This document shows positions 22,107 through 34,207 of a stretch of 64,000 bases of DNA, one piece after another; position 1 is the stretch's first letter; every line of letters starts with the position of its first letter. The notes beneath the pieces were generated by a model that was not told the origin of the DNA, made no database searches, and was given only the letters and a program-made list of their open reading frames with translations. The translations under genes were made by a program, and so were the position numbers. Source of the stretch: Epiperipatus broadwayi (Eukaryota; Onychophora; Udeonychophora; Euonychophora; Peripatidae); assembly GCA_028023455.1 (NCBI GenBank), contig JAQFVV010012395.1, positions 10,906,154-10,970,153 on the forward strand, in the 5' to 3' direction.

Positions 22107-22488
22107 TCTATACATATTGCCATTCAGTGCAAACCAGAGTAATCAATAGATGCCAGAAGACTTGTGCATAAAATCCCCATCTAGAGTCTCACCCATCCAA
22201 TCCCCAGACTAGTTTCTGGCTTGTGGCCTTCATCAATGAGGAGTCTTGGATCTGAGAGCACTGCACCTAGATCTTAAGATCTAGTGCAACCCTCTTCACT
22301 GACAAAGGCCATAAGCCAGAAACTAGTCTGGGGATATTGGATGAGTAGGCACTAGATGAGAATTTTATGCACAAACCTTCTGACATTCCATTGATTACTC
22401 TGACTTGCACTGAGTGGCAATACTTACAGAGAGTTTTTGCCTGTTTTAATAACAGTTAAGAGCAAGCATAAGAAATAGTGATCATGTG
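22107..22488 (-). mobile_element. HHR-A retroelement with two opposed ribozyme cores
   Basis: A 382-bp insertion with a perfect 12-bp TSD ATATTTTTAATC at 22095-22106 and 22489-22500. The halves are inverted copies. The left half carries a hammerhead on the minus strand (22207-22236; core TTGATGA, with the first base changed) and the right half one on the plus strand (22299-22327; core CTGACAA, with the essential G of CUGANGA changed to A). Both keep GAAACTAGTC and TGGGGAT. By the family's usual polarity the minus-strand reading is the element's own. Confidence 0.75.
22299..22327 (+). ncRNA. Mutated hammerhead core in HHR-A (22107 copy)
   Basis: CTGACAA, AGGCCATAAGCCA, GAAAC, TA, GTC. The G-to-A change in the conserved CUGANGA box should abolish cleavage. 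Confidence 0.5.
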
Positions 22489-22547
22489 ATATTTTTAATC
22501 ATCAACATCTTTCCTGTCTCTATTCAGTATCTAATTTTTACATCACT

Positions 22548-22860
22548 GATTTACAGTGTTTTCATTGCCATTTTGAATTTTAATGACCATCCAAAACTAG
22601 CACCGACGCATGACATTGAATAATCCACATGGGGTCGTCCTTAGTATTCAAAATGGCAGTAAGAACAGTTTAAATATTAAAAGCTTATAACTTCTAAAAT
22701 GCAAATTTTATTAGCATATATGTCCAAAAGCACATGTAGAAATAACATCATATCACTACCAAGTGTGGATTATTCGATGTCATTTATTGCTTGGATGTGT
22801 GTCAGTGGTGCTTTTGAGCAGTCCTTAGAATTCAAAATGGCCATAAACACACTCTAAATC
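22548..22860. mobile_element. Foldback element
   Basis: The left arm (22548-22640: GATTTACAGTGTTTTCATTG, CCATTTTGAATTTTAATGA, GAATAATCCACATG) and right arm (22759-22860) are reverse complements with some divergence. A third copy of the ATTCAAAATGGC segment lies inside, near 22648. No coding sequence. Possibly a MITE; no TSD found. Confidence 0.65.
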
Positions 22861-23720
22861 AGTACCCTTTATTATTTTTAAGATGAAATCTTTAATATCA
22901 GAACTCATTAAAGTTGATATCTCTAAATATGACAAATCAGATTAAATTTAGTTAGAAAATAAAAATCAATGTCAGAATTTCATTAAATATTGTAAGATCA
23001 CATTTATCACAACCATTTTTATATAGATTCACACTTCTGAAGGCATCAAAATTAATTATTTATTATGTAAAGTGATGGAAGCACTTATGTGTTTTTTTTG
23101 TTTTTTCAGGGTACGAATGTAAATTTACGCATTAACGGGATCTTAAAATATTAACTACTTTAATCCTGCAACTATCATTTTGAATGCTTAGAGAATTGAT
23201 TTAGAGTTACAATTTTTACAATAACTTCAATTTCAACAAATGGAGAATTAAAAGATAATACATTAACAGAAAATATAAATACTAAAGCATGTAATAAAAT
23301 TGAAAAAAAAAAATAGTCATTAAGAAAAAGCAGGGATTTAACACTTTTAAAAATGCTTATTTTTTAAAAGTTCATAAATTTTAAATTTTTCTAGTTAAAT
23401 TTTAAACTTATATCTTTAAACTCGAATTCATTACATTTCCTATGAAATTCTAAATAAAATGATGTATAATATGATTTATCTGTGATAATCCTTTGCTCCA
23501 AAACATTAAAAAAAAAGAAATTGGCATCTTTCATTTTTATCAATAGCCCTAACAGATTACAAATCATGTAGATGTTTAGGAGAAATGGAGTTTCTTTCTA
23601 AAAAGAAACTGAATTACAATTCCAGTCTTCTCTTTTCATGTTCTTATAATTTTTTTATGCTTTAGTGGTGCTTTCTGCAATATTTTTTTTAACAATTTTG
23701 AGTGTTCCATATCCAAGATA
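22861..23720. other. AT-rich spacer
   Basis: Nothing recognised, apart from a weak echo of the preceding foldback near 23180 (CATTTTGAATGCTTAGAG). Confidence 0.4.
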
Positions 23721-23724
23721 AAAA

Positions 23725-23870
23725 TGATTTGAATGCCTTCTCTTGTAGTAGCATTTATCATAAATAAAAAAAAAAGCTTGTTTAGAGCTATTAGCACGCT
23801 CTTAATTTTACATATTTGTAAGTGCAAGCTATATATGTCATGTGACATCTGACTTGTTATTATTACTATT
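23725..23870. repeat. HHR-C repeat copy 3 (relic)
   Basis: TCTCTTGTAGTAGCATTTATCAT, GAGCTATTAGCACGCTCTTA and GCAAGCTATATATGTCATGT match the right part of the copy at 2501-2700 in the same order. The ribozyme half is not present. Confidence 0.5.
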
Positions 23871-26800
23871 AATCTTATACTAGTAAAAAATTTATAATAA
23901 AAAAATGTGATGCTGTTTTGTAAGATGTGGCAGAATTTCCAAGAACACAGCTTGCTTACCCAGACTTGGTTTAGCATCAGAAATTGTGCTTTTACATGTG
24001 TAGAATTCCATATATGACACATCCATTATGACTATCTACTGAGATCCATTGAACCCTGACTTAACTATTTTTGGGAGATCATATTGTTTCATAATATTTC
24101 AACCTATAAATTTAATAATAACCTCATTAATTGCTATTTTTCTCTGCTTTTGATATGCAGTTTTAAAATTTACATTCCAGTAATTCTGTAATCCGGCCTA
24201 ATTTTAATAAGTTCATCACAGTTTTTATTATTGTCGTTAAAATGTTAAATATAACAATATATGGAAAAAATTGTTTTGCATCATAATTTATTTGAAATAC
24301 ACCCAGATAACTTTTACATTTGAATGTCAGATTTGTTGTAATTTACACATCCAGTCCCAAACTCGTTCTTGGTTTGTAGCATACTTATTAATTTCAGAAA
24401 TGATTTATATATATTATCAAAATAATTATTAAAAAAAAACAACTAAAATACTCATGGTTAATTGGAAATTTCAGCCCTGGACAATTATAAAATTGGTAAT
24501 AGGTATCTGTTACTAAATAACATTCATGGTCAAAAACTTGGTCATGATGAAAGCCCTGGTATAGTAGTGTCTGTTGCGCTCATGGATTTGGATACATTGT
24601 TCATTCTTTTGTTTTTAGAAATTGCAGTTGTTTCATTTTCTGATAAATCATTGGACAATATTCTTTAGATGTGTTGGTAAAATTAAACATAGCTTCTGAA
24701 ACATATAAAATAGTTATATGAATCTATGTAAAATTATCTTTTAGTTGCTGCAGAATTTTTCAAGGTCTATTTTCCATAAAAACTTGAAGAAAAAAAGTTT
24801 AAAAATACATTTTAAAAAAATCATAAAAAATATAAATTTCATTATAGTAAAAAAAATGTATACTGTGTCCAAAAGATACATAAATAGTGAAAAAAATTAT
24901 GTATTTTGTGTATATATGTAGTCCATATCAGTTTTGCACTAACTTGAATAAATATCTAAAGTTAATTAAAATGGAAAGATCAGCCAATTATGAGAATAGT
25001 ATAAAAATGTATACATTTATAAAATCAAAAGAAAATTCATATAGCACAATTTTATGTTTATCATTTATTAAATATATTTCACTCTATTAAAGTAAAGTAC
25101 ATTTGTTAATAGAGTGAATTTTTATTATTATATATAAATAACAATTAGAAACTACTTGTAAATGAATGTAATCACCAATGGTAGAAGAAAAATTTGTTAG
25201 TTTTTGCAGCAAAAAAATTGAAGATCAGTCTTATAATGATTATACGAATCAAGCTATATTTATATTACAAGTTGGTCCCAAAGTCTGTTTAATATATTTA
25301 GTAACTCTTTATTTCTACATAAATACTTCCAAACTTTATTTCTTTATTGTATTCTATCCTATTAATAAAAATAACCAATATTATATATCCTTTAAAATAG
25401 TTTTTGAGATAATCTTTGTAAGAGGGACTGACTTTCTCAAAAATACATATGTTCAAGTTTACTTTTTAGAAAACAAATCATTTTGTTGAGTAAGTTCTTC
25501 ACTTTTCATAGTATTCTTGTTATTTATTTAAATCTTTGGAATAAGAGACCTTTATGTTAACCACTTTGATTTAAACATCCAATCTCCAAATTTCACTTGT
25601 CTCCAAATTTAGATAACTATAACTGAGACTATTTTAAAAAACTGCAATTTGTTTTCTCCTATTGTTTCAAAAATCTATATACATTTTTTTTTTTATCCAT
25701 TCTGTGAATTCAAGTTTTATGTAAAATTTGTAAAATTCCTAACGTGTAATCTGTTAAAGTGAAGACTGGCCAAATAATTTTTGACTGTAAAAAAGGCACC
25801 TTCAGTATTTATTCATACATCTATCCATGCTATTTAAAATTAAAATATTTACCTATAAAGATATATGTACATCATTTTAAAGATTTTAATAAGTTGATAA
25901 ATTCTCCCCAAATTGTTCATTTAAATTTTATTTAAATATATATAATTTTTTAATGTATAAATTATATATGTCGTGGTTAATAATGGGTGGGTGGGGGGGA
26001 TGATTTGGTTTTTTTAATGTATACTTAATATTTTAATAATGATAGATACTTTTATTAAAAATTAAAAATCTACTTAGGTTTTTGTTTTTAAAATAACTTA
26101 CTTTTATTGTTCTTTTATGATATCTAAACTCGTTTTCATTTTTTTTAAAATTTCTGTATTAAAACTCCAACTAATTTTAAGGTATGCAGAAGATAGACAG
26201 AAATTATTGACAAAAATTCTAAACTGTCGTATTTAATTAAGTGATGGTAGTTATCCTTTTGGTAATAGTTTTAAAATTTATTCATATAAAATGAATTTGA
26301 AAATCAGATACAATGTATATAATTTCTAATTTTCTGAACTTATTGCTAAAAAAAAGCAAAAATCTATACATTCAGCCTAGAAAAATAAATAAAAGTGATA
26401 TATCTTTCTAGTCAGATGTATCTCCAGAATATCAAAGAATGGTTAGAGCTAATGTGATACTGTTAATGATTAATGGAGACTTGCTGCTTGATCTTAAAGA
26501 AAATATTAATTTACTATTTAAATTGATTAAAATATTTCATTTTAAACAGTAGTTACCAACAAATCCTGAAAGAATTATAATTTGAAATTGCAAGAACTTC
26601 ATAAACTAATGTTTTTTTATAACAAACCCAATATTAGATTTTTCAATCAGTAGATAAATATCTATAAAAAAAAAATTGATTTAAATAAGCAAAGGCATGG
26701 GATTTTTCTTAACTATTTAACATAATTTTGTTTTATTTTTTTGTTTAATCCTAATTCTCTCATACTTGCTTAACAAAAACAAAAAAAAAATTTAATATAT

Positions 26801-27252
26801 CATACATTTCTTTTTAACATTTTAGCATCACAAATAAATTATTTTAATAATTTATTAAAACCATTTCAGCCTTAATTCTATTCCCTCCCAATCCAAGTAT
26901 ATAAATATCCTAACTATTGTTCACCTTAGATAACATCTAACTCATTACATTACTAACCGACATTAAAGTTAATGTCTTATATCCCATTATACGTAATGAC
27001 TTAATCCATTAGAAATACGATTCTATTTAATTAAATCCAAAATTATTTTTGAAAGAAAGTTTTAACTACATCATTTATGAATAAATTATCTCTTATTTTC
27101 TATGCCATGTATTAAATCTTTTTTTAAAAATAAAAAATATATATAATAACCATATTTTTAAAAATGACATATAATACATATAATTTAATAAATGAAAAAA
27201 GAATAACATATTTAGTTACTAAAACATTGTTTTTCCTTAAAAATAATGTTAC
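23871..27252. other. Long AT-rich spacer
   Basis: About 3.4 kb with many homopolymer A and T runs and a G run at 25988-25999. Open frames (24462-24668, 24887-25090, 25178-25489) have AT-driven codon content and no recognisable motif. A small inverted repeat GTACATTTGTTAATAGAGTG..CACTCTATTAAAGTAAAG lies near 25080-25115. I see no supported gene. Confidence 0.5.
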
Positions 27253-27267
27253 AATTAAATCATACTA

Positions 27268-27376
27268 GTCAAGCATTGGTGGTCGCGAGGTCAGCGACGG
27301 CTGCTTTTTTACAAGCAGTTGTCCCGGGTTAGCGGGTTCGCTTCCCGTCTGATGCTATGACACATGAGAAAAAAAA
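27268..27376 (+). mobile_element. tRNA-like SINE with TSD
   Basis: GTCAAGCATTGGTGGTCGCG (A-box region), GAGGTCAGCGACGGC, GCGGGTTCGCTTCCCG (B box), TGATGCTATGACACATGAG, A run. The ends AGCATTGG and a CTGATGCT-like 3' strand pair. A 15-bp TSD with one mismatch flanks it: AATTAAATCATACTA at 27253-27267 and AATTAAATCGTACTA at 27377-27391. Confidence 0.75.
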
Positions 27377-27391
27377 AATTAAATCGTACTA

Positions 27392-28329
27392 ATAAAAATT
27401 CATATTAGCCAACTCGTACGGAATAAATATTTATTCATCCTTGAATCCAAGAAATACACAGTATGTGCATGTAATAATACAGGTGTGTGTACACATATAT
27501 GTATAAATTTAAACTGATTTTGTCACTTGTGAATTAGTTTGCTATTTCTTTGTTATTTAGTGTTTTCATTTACTATTTTTAGACTCCTATTTATTTTAAC
27601 ATTTCGGAAAAATCTGATTCATGTTTTAAAATGCTATTTATTTTTAACATACTTTTTATGTAAAAGAATTCTAATTTAAGAAAATTCCGTTTATGAGTTC
27701 ATCCCTAAAAAGATTTATCATATTTACCATCAAATTCAAATAAATGTATATCACCTAGTGAGAACAAAGCTTTGAGAAAAGTCAACAATATGTAAAGAGC
27801 CGATGACTGACAGTTTTTGGAAAAAATAATGGGAACACCTGCCATTTTGGCGTCACAATACAGAAATGAAAATACTTGTGCATCTAATATTAATAGTTTT
27901 TTTTAATGTTTTACAGATAGATCCCTAAAGAGGTTATAAAGAATAGTTGACAGAAAGTTTAACCTCAGTTTTACAAACTTATAAAAAGAACTGTCAGATC
28001 TGTCTAAATTTAAAAGAATTAAATTGTAAGTATTAATGAGCAAAAGCATTAGCATCTAAATCTGTTGAATTGTTTAATATTTCTACTTTAGCAATTTCAA
28101 AGTAAGTGTGAATATAAGTTTTCTGCCTGAAAGGAGGCGGAGTCAATTAAGCTATTTAATCATCAGTGCTAGTTTGCCATTGTTTGCCATCCTCTTAATA
28201 TAATGTAATCTAGCATTTTAAAAGATGTAGAAATGAATCCTATTTGAATTGTAGTTAGAAATCAGTACTTACTATAATAAAATGGCATACATTTTGAAGA
28301 ATTGAAGATAAACGATACAAAATCATAAT
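27392..28329. other. AT-rich spacer
   Basis: Short GC-richer patches near 27790-27860 and 28120-28200, with no exon supported. Confidence 0.4.
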
Positions 28330-28334
28330 GGAAC

Positions 28335-28928
28335 TGTCATATCTGACCCTGCCTTCAGAAGTGGACTATTCCAGATTCCTTGCCTGATTGGCTAGCACCC
28401 AGTTGCTATCCAAAGGGATTAAAATCTTCACTGGGGTTCGCGCACCGAATCCGCGTGTTTCCAGTAAGGTAGGGGATCTGCCTTTAAATAGTCAGCCTTT
28501 TGGAGGCAAGGCAGAGAGCAATTATTTCTGTTAACCTGAACGACAGAACGTGCTCTCCATTAAACCTTCTGCCATCAGCAAAGGTATTTATCTAGTCATT
28601 ATCACGACATCCACACAGTGAGGCAAGTCCACTTACAGACTGGAAACTGTTACGTCTGAACTAGAGCCGACTCCAGGCAAGCTAACTATATAGCTGGAAG
28701 AGTCTTCTTACCAGAACTCATGATGCAGGCTAATCATTAGCTGAAAGCGAGTTCCATACTCCGCATGACTATCTCAGCATTGAAGCATATCAACTGTATT
28801 TGTACATTTGTTAACTAATGTGTGTATATATTTTGTACTAATAAATTATACATATTAATTGCTGAGTAGTTGTTCTTTTTATATCTGTTGGTTTGGTAAC
28901 GAACCTGCAAGCCTAACCAAACACAACA
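28335..28928 (+). mobile_element. Solo LTR
   Basis: A 594-bp GC-richer block that starts TGTCATATCTGACCC and ends CCAAACACAACA (TG...CA), flanked by a 5-bp TSD GGAAC at 28330-28334 and 28929-28933. Inside, a TATA-like TTTAAATAG lies near 28482-28490 and a polyadenylation signal AATAAATTATA near 28840, in the right order for an LTR promoter and terminator. No internal region or second LTR lies nearby, so it is a solo LTR left by recombination. The 5-bp TSD fits Gypsy, BEL/Pao or Copia; the class is not decided. Orientation follows the TATA and poly-A order. Confidence 0.7.
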
Positions 28929-28933
28929 GGAAC

Positions 28934-29291
28934 AAAATATATAAGTATTCAAATGATTTTATTGCTTGGGAATTCATAAGAATTTTGAATGCTGGTAATG
29001 ACAAAGCTGGACATAATCCAGAATCTGTAATTTTACCACTGAACCAAATCACGCAGAACCTTGTGGGAAAATTTTTTTACACAGATCAGCATACATCTAT
29101 CTAAAGGCATATCTACCAAAGAATCTGATATGACTTTTGTAAACAAACTATGTATTTATATTTAAGCTATTATTTTAAATCATTGGTTTTCAGATGCGAG
29201 ACGATTAATGAATGAAGTCATGTGATATATTCAGGCAAGTCATTATGTAGATTTACCCTTGCATGCATTAGTCCATATGTATAACAAAACA
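28934..29291. other. AT-rich spacer
   Basis: Nothing recognised. Confidence 0.4.
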
Positions 29292-29444
29292 GTTTCTTTC
29301 TTCTCTTTATAACATACAGCTGAATGCACTCTCAGTGATAAGAACCATAATCATAACTTTCATGTTAGCTGTATGAGAGTTGGGATTATGGTTCTTACTA
29401 CCAAAAGTGCACTTAGCTGTAAGATATAAAGAGAAGAAAGAAAC
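29292..29444. mobile_element. Small foldback MITE
   Basis: Arms GTTTCTTTCTTCTCTTTAT at 29292-29310 and ATAAAGAGAAGAAAGAAAC at 29426-29444 are exact complements. The inner parts (ACAGCTGAATGCACT, AAGAACCATAATC) also pair with the right side (AGTGCACTTAGCTGT, GATTATGGTTCTT). No coding sequence. Confidence 0.75.
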
Positions 29445-30189
29445 CATTTACATTAAGCTTAAAGACTAACCCATGCAAAAGAAATATATACTGTGTGTGT
29501 GGCATTATCCAAAAGAAAGTTTATTCACCAGATCTTTTGCCAATTGCAAAATATGCTGGTGGAACTGTTATGATCTTGGCAGCAATATTATAATATTTCT
29601 TAAAGAATTACTCTGGATTAATGCATTACAGTTGATACATCATTGAACATTGTGAAATATTGATCCAAATAACATTAAGTTGAGAGGATGTTGTACTTCC
29701 ATCTTCTATAACCTCAATCATTAGTCCCTATGTCTGTGACCCTATTTTAACACATACACACAGAGAGACACATATTGATGTGTATATGCCTGATACCTAA
29801 AATATTATGATGAAGATTACATTTTTTTAATTTCAATTCTTTATTTTTTTTAAAATTATACATAATGAAATCAAATATGGAATCACAGGCTATATAGATC
29901 ATTCTCAAATGCCATCTTTGTCTTACATCTCTCAGAAGCATGAAACTTATATTCATAAATTTAAATAAATTGATATTTTTCTAAACATCTTTCTAATACT
30001 AATATTTTCACCTTATAATTTGGATTTTATTCTAAAATTTCTCACTTTAAATTGACTTTTTAAAATTTTTATTGAGAATAAAATTTTACTATTGTAAAAT
30101 AATTTTAAAGTAGTAAGTATTATTAGCCATTCATATGCATGTTAAATGCTTTATAATTTTATATGTTTATTAATACACAGCCTGACTTA
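29445..30189. other. AT-rich spacer
   Basis: Nothing recognised. Confidence 0.4.
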
Positions 30190-33060
30190 TATCATCATCA
30201 TCAGTATTCTGTCAAATGTACAAGTCCAGAGAATAGTCACATTATCATCCAATTTTTCTATTCTATTCTCTTCTTTGCCCAGCTCTTCAATTCCATGTAA
30301 CTCTTCCCATCTCTTATATTAATCAACAATATCAATTTATTCTATCCTTTATTTTCCACTCACCATAAATAACATCTTTCATTAAACTATAATTTCTTCT
30401 TAACACATGTCCAATCCAGTTTCTCTTTCTCTCTGATTTCTTTAAACAATTTTCTTTTTCATTTACTCTTTTCAAAACTTCTTTATTTGTTATTTTATTT
30501 ATTCAACTGACTTTTTCCAATTCTTCTCCATGTTCACATCTCAGAAGCTTCCAGATGGGTTCCTAATTTTATTACCTATATTTCACAACCATACATTAGT
30601 ATACTCCACTCATAGCATTTAATTAATCTTTTTGTTAATTCTCTTTTCAAAGGTCCACAAAATATTTTCTTTGTCTTAATAAATGCCTCCTTTACCAATG
30701 CTATTCTTCTTTTAATTTCATCTTCACTTCTTCTATCCTCACTCAACCAACTATTCAAATGTCCAAATCCCTTTATCCGTTGAACTATGTTATCACAAAT
30801 TTCAATTTGAAGTCTTTTTGCATTTCTCCCTATCCATAAACACTCACTCTGCTCAACATTAATCTTCAATCCATATTCCATACATCCTTCTTCCAATTTA
30901 TTCAGCATATTCTGAAGATACTTTTCATCATCAGTTATAAAAACCATATCATATGAAAATCTTATACATTTTATTATTCTACCTCCAATTTTACTCCACA
31001 GTTTAAAAAAATATTTAGCATATCTTCTAAATAAATATTAAAGAGAACATGTGGTATATTGTATCATTGCTTAACTCCACTTTCCGTATTCACTTCACCA
31101 ATCTCATTACTTCTCAGTTTAATTCTTATCCTTTGTCAAGTATACATATTCCAAATTAACTTTCTCTTTTTCCAAAGTACCTCTTTATCTTTTAAAATGG
31201 ACACAAGTTTATTAGTTTATTCCAGACTACTCTATCAAATGCATTTTCCAAATCCACAAAACATATACCAGCTCCTTTACCTTTTTCAATATATCTCTGT
31301 GCAATTGTTCTAACAACAACAATAATATGTCTTGTACTTTTCCCTCTCTGAAAACCAAACGGTTCTTCTTCAATATAATACTTTACCTTTCCATAAATTC
31401 TTTTGAGTTAAAATCCTCAATAAAACTTTAAAAGCATGAAATAACAAACTTATTGTTCTATACTCTTCACATTTAACAGCTTTGTTTTTTTTTAACAATT
31501 GGAATCATTATAGTTCTTAAAAAATCTTCAGACCAAACTCTACTGTTCTATATCAAATTGCAGAAGTCCAATTATTTCTTTCATAGTAAATTTTCCAATT
31601 TCTTTTAAAAATTCTATAGATATTGCATCAAATTAAAGTCTTACCATTCTTCTTTTGTGCAATTGACATTCTTACTTCATCTGGCAATATGTCCATACCT
31701 TTATCATCTATTTCAATATCTTCTTTATTTTCAAGATCATAATTAACTAAATTATTTTCTCTACTAAATAGACCCAAAATATTCTATTTTTTTAATATGT
31801 CATTACTATCAGTTAACTTCTTTCCATTCTTGTCTGCAATCTCACTTGCTATCCATAATCTTTTTCTCCCAGAGTGACATTTCATATTCTATCAAATACC
31901 AGATCATATCTTTTCACCTTCTGAAGCCTTTCTCTACATTCTTGCTTCAATCATTTTTCTTTTGCTAAATCTGTTTCTCTTCTTAGTTCATAATTAATTT
32001 TTCTATTTGCACTTTACTCTTCTCAGTATTTACATTCTTTCAGCTTCTCTATACTGCCATCTTTTCATACCTTTATTTATCCAAAGTTGTTTAACTTTTC
32101 TTACCCAAATAATACCTATTTCATTTTTTGCTGTTTTAAAGAATCCTTCTTTAATTTTATACCAACATTTATCAGGAATATTAATATATTCCTCATCTTG
32201 AACAATCCTTTTTATTTCATTTTCACATATTAAACCAAATTTTCCTTTTTCCATTTCTCTCAATTTATCCAAGTCCCATCTTATATATCTTTCCCCTCTT
32301 GTAATTTTTTTAAAACTCAACTTTAATTTAGCCGTAACCAAATTATGATCTGAATTTATATCAGCACCAGGCAAAGCATAAGAACCCTTAATAGCATTCT
32401 TGTATCTATCCTGAATCAATATATAATCAATTAGATAACATTATCTATGGTTCCATTTGCACAATCTTCTAATATGATTTTTACAAGCCCATTCTTTTTA
32501 CAAAATTTAACAAGCTGGCTATCTCTTTCATTTCTTTTTCCAATACCATAATTTCCAAAAATTTTGCCTTCCTTTACTTTTCACACAACAGCATTCCAAT
32601 CATCCAATAGGAATATATATGCATTTCCCCCTTCACATTGAATAATTTCTCCTGTCTTTTCATATAACTCAAAATTTTAATATCATCATGAATAGTAGTC
32701 AGCATATAAACTTGTACAATTACCAAATACTTAGGACTTGCATTTATTTTCCTCATCATTATTGTCTTAGCATCAATGCAGTCAACCTTTGCCACACTAT
32801 TCCAAATTTCCTTCCCCACAGCAAAGCCAAGTCTATTAATTGATTTATCACCACCTGAATAAAATAACTTAACATCTCTACTACTTACTTCTCCACATTC
32901 CACCCATCTTACTTTGCTTAATCCTATAACATCAATATTATTTACATAAAACTCTTCAAATTTTCCGATTTTCCAGTTCTTATCAAAAACCTAACATAAC
33001 ATTACAAGTACCAATTCTTAATATGTCTTCTCTTAATGCATTAAGTTTATGAGGATTTCA
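30190..33060 (-). pseudogene. LINE-beta, nearly full length but frame-broken
   Basis: Reading the minus strand. Near 33030 an endonuclease start LRIGTCNVM is followed by IEEFYVNNIDVIGLSKVRWV (APE-type endonuclease, motif of the metal-binding Glu region). The 32903-32574 stretch continues the endonuclease, with SGGDKSINRLGFAVGKEIWN. The 32419-32030 stretch holds GADINSDHNLV, the catalytic SDH motif at the end of the endonuclease. The reverse transcriptase follows between about 31900 and 30950 in several broken frames; near 30950 the catalytic FSYDMVFITDDEK retains only part of the expected [YF]ADD. Then CMEYGLKINVEQSE and, at 30720-30600, the usual RIALVKEAF and KRLIKCYEWSILMYGCE. The 3' end is a GAT repeat at 30190-30202. 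About 2.9 kb, one presumed open frame of typical APE-LINE order, now with multiple stops and frameshifts. Not active. Confidence 0.8.
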
Positions 33061-33390
33061 CAGGTTTATAACCTGAATAGACTCATGTAAATATTTTTTG
33101 CCATATTTATTTTGTCATTTTTTATGTGACTATAGATATAGAATTGTTATTGAAGTGAAAACTTCACAATTAGAATTAAGTTGGATGTCATGCAGTGACT
33201 TGTGAGTTTGCAGGGCCTAGGACAAAAAACTGATATTATTATAAACATCTAAATTGAAAGCAGAAAATTTTAACATCTTTTCTTTGTGCCACTTAGGAAT
33301 GAAAAATAATGACTTAAAGATTTATTCTTTCAAAATTTATATTGAAGTACAATTATATCATAAAATTTACTTTTCTTGCTTTTTATTCTG
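33061..33390. other. AT-rich spacer
   Basis: May include the LINE-beta 5' untranslated region near 33060-33100; otherwise nothing recognised. Confidence 0.4.
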
Positions 33391-33403
33391 AAAAATCCTT
33401 AAT

Positions 33404-33630
33404 ATCACATGATCACCATTTTCTATATGCTTGTTCATAACTGTTATTAAATAGACAAAACTCTCCATACAGTAGTGCCACTCACTGACGAAGGCCAAAA
33501 GCCAGAAACTGGTCTGGGGATATTGAATGAGTAGGCACTAGATAGGCATTTTATGCACAAGCCTTCGGCATCCATCAATTACTCTGGCTTGCACTGAGTG
33601 GCACTACTGTATGGAGAGTTTTGCCTATTT
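33404..33630 (+). mobile_element. HHR-A retroelement, compact copy with complete core
   Basis: A 227-bp insertion flanked by AAAAATCCTTAAT (33391-33403) and AAAAATCATTAAT (33631-33643), a 13-bp TSD with one mismatch. It begins ATCACATGATCACCATTT and ends TTTTGCCTATTT. The outer arms (GACAAAACTCTCCATACAG with CTGTATGGAGAGTTTTGCC) are inverted. The ribozyme is at 33485-33514. Confidence 0.8.
33485..33514 (+). ncRNA. Hammerhead-like ribozyme in HHR-A (33404 copy)
   Basis: CTGACGA (33485-33491), AGGCCAAAAGCCA stem II, GAAAC (33505-33509), TG, GTC (33512-33514), then TGGGGATA. All conserved core positions are present. Helix I is shortened to four pairs because the upstream strand reads CACTCA instead of TCCTCA. 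Helix II is GGC/GCC with an unpaired A at each side, a family trait. Confidence 0.6.
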
Positions 33631-33769
33631 AAAAATCATTAATCACATCATTGTAATTTAAAGTTTTACATATTTTATGTTTAATAGATATATGATGTTA
33701 AACTAGGCAATCCTTTTTTAGTTATAGTTGTTACATAATTTTTTAAACTACTAAATCATTATATGATTA

Positions 33770-34207
33770 CCATTGATTACTATGACTTGCACTAGGGTAC
33801 GAGCATAAGAAATGGTGATCAGGTTATGTTTTAGTGATTTAATACCAATCCTGGCCAAAAAATATTGGAGACTATAGTCATTAGAAAAAATGTATAGTTA
33901 CTAAACTGGATTCAGATTTGTATGTCCATACAAACAAACTAGCCTAGGTTTAAAAACATTATTGTTTTATCCGTTTGGTCTCATAGCTTTATAGTTAACC
34001 GAAAAGATAAAAGGTGATTGCTTGAGAGTTGCATTAGATCTAAAGATTCAGATATAGTACTCAGGTCCATGGCTCCTCACTGGTGAAATCCATAAGCTAG
34101 AAACTAGTCTGGTGATATTGGATGAATAGACATTAGATAGGGATTTTGATATTCAAACCTTCTAGCATCCACCTATTACTATGGTTTGCACTAAGTGGCA
34201 CTATATA
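33770..34207 (+). mobile_element. HHR-A retroelement, diverged copy
   Basis: Follows the order of the longer HHR-A unit: CATTGATTACTATGACTTGC, GAGCATAAGAAATGGTGATC, TTTAATACCAATCCTG, AGATAAAAGGTGATTGC, GGCTCCTCACTGGTGA, GAAACTAGTC (34100-34109), GGTGATATTGGATGA, TGGTTTGCACTAAGTGGC. The core has changed to CTGGTGA (34079-34085) and helix I is broken. Ends are uncertain and no TSD was found. Confidence 0.65.

Noticed and set aside
25178-25489. 103-codon frame
   Set aside because: Low-complexity Tyr/Ile/Phe/Lys-rich translation expected from AT-rich DNA.
28859-29104. 81-codon frame
   Set aside because: Starts inside the solo LTR and runs into the flank; no family recognised.
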